A stretch of DNA of 36,383 nt from Candidatus Sabulitectum sp. (GTDB taxonomy: Bacteria; Fermentibacterota; Fermentibacteria; Fermentibacterales; JCC-6), in contig JAOZRM010000004.1 in assembly GCA_029940175.1 (NCBI GenBank), positions 1 to 36,383 on the forward strand. Reading direction: 5' to 3'. The notes under the pieces were generated by a model, which saw nothing but the letters and a program-made list of their open reading frames with translations, was not told where the DNA came from and did not search any database. Positions 35,847 to 36,383 of the stretch are shown in pieces. Numbering within the stretch: the first letter of the stretch is position 1; the number at the start of each line of letters is the position of its first letter. The position numbers were made by a program, and so were the translations under genes.

Positions 35847-36383
35847 ATGGAAGAATTCATAGCTCGACTTCTTGATCTTCAAGACTGTGACCGGGATGTA
35901 AGCAGATTAAAGGCTGATCTGGAATCAATTCCGCAGGAAATGAAGATTCACAGAAAAGATACAGAAGGTCACGAAGAAAAATTTGATTTTTTCAACGAGA
36001 ATCTTGAGAGTATCAGAAAGAAACAGAAGAAGCTTAGCGGGGACCGTCAGGATAATGTTGCCAGGATTGCCGATTATAAGAGCAGACTTATTTCATTGAA
36101 ATCCAATACGGAGTACACTGCCATGCTCAAGCAGATCACTCATGCCGAGAAAATGAATGGTCAGATAGACAGCATGATCCTCGAAGCAATGTACGAAGAG
36201 GATGAAGCTTCCCAGGCTCTTGAGAGGGCAATGAAGGAACGTGACAGAGCTGTGAAAAGATCTGTGATCAGAGAAGAAAGTCTGGGGGAGAAGCTGAGTG
36301 AACTGGAAAGTCAACTGACTGTGATTCAGAAGCGCAGGACAGAGATTGCAAAAAAAGTAGACCCGAAGCATTTGAAGATGTAT
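35847..36383 (+). CDS. Coiled-coil protein resembling COG1579 (zinc-ribbon protein), 3'-truncated
   Basis: Open frame from ATG 35847 to the window end (MEEFIARLLDLQDCDRDVSRLKADLESIPQEM...SLKSNTEYTAMLKQITHAEK); missing from the ORF track because it has no stop in the window. Confidence 0.78.
   Translation, partial: MEEFIARLLDLQDCDRDVSRLKADLESIPQEMKIHRKDTEGHEEKFDFFNENLESIRKKQKKLSGDRQDNVARIADYKSRLISLKSNTEYTAMLKQITHAEKMNGQIDSMILEAMYEEDEASQALERAMKERDRAVKRSVIREESLGEKLSELESQLTVIQKRRTEIAKKVDPKHLKMY

Noticed and set aside
35648-35860. Minus ORF 70 aa (WAGQGSNLRPQTCEACALPTELPAL)
   Set aside because: Antisense read-through of tRNA-Met and tRNA-Val; a classic tRNA-derived false ORF.

Overview
36.4 kb, almost fully plus-strand-encoded, gene-dense bacterial chromosomal segment. 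Only a minus-strand rpsT and a tRNA-Leu run against the trend. It is mostly housekeeping: trpS, cysS, apt, rarA, rnr, nadE, purH, rpsT and five tRNAs. Mixed in are many signal-transduction proteins: HEAT-PP2C/SpoIIE phosphatase, GAF histidine kinase, multi-PAS hybrid kinase, GGDDF-HEAT protein and a PAS/pseudo-receiver protein. There are also envelope/peptidoglycan functions: AmgK-like kinase plus sugar-nucleotidyltransferase, Slt-like lytic transglycosylase, a TonB-like protein, two CNNM proteins, and an M14 carboxypeptidase with a C-terminal sorting-like domain. The latter suggests an uncultured FCB-like or candidate-phylum lineage (inference only). I found no CRISPR array, transposon, prophage or recognisable defence island. 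The best second-look items are: (i) a long hairpin upstream of the TonB-like gene that buries its Shine-Dalgarno in a copy of the 16S 3'-end anti-SD sequence; (ii) a histidine kinase whose H-box histidine is replaced by Glu; (iii) a probable CTG start codon in a CTGA stop/start overlap; (iv) two probable leaderless genes with the same -10-to-ATG geometry; (v) a recurrent TTGNNN-17-TANATT-type promoter in front of stable RNA/ribosomal genes; (vi) signalling domains fused to HEAT repeats at both ends of the window. All calls come from reading the sequence and the supplied ORFs; no database search was run.
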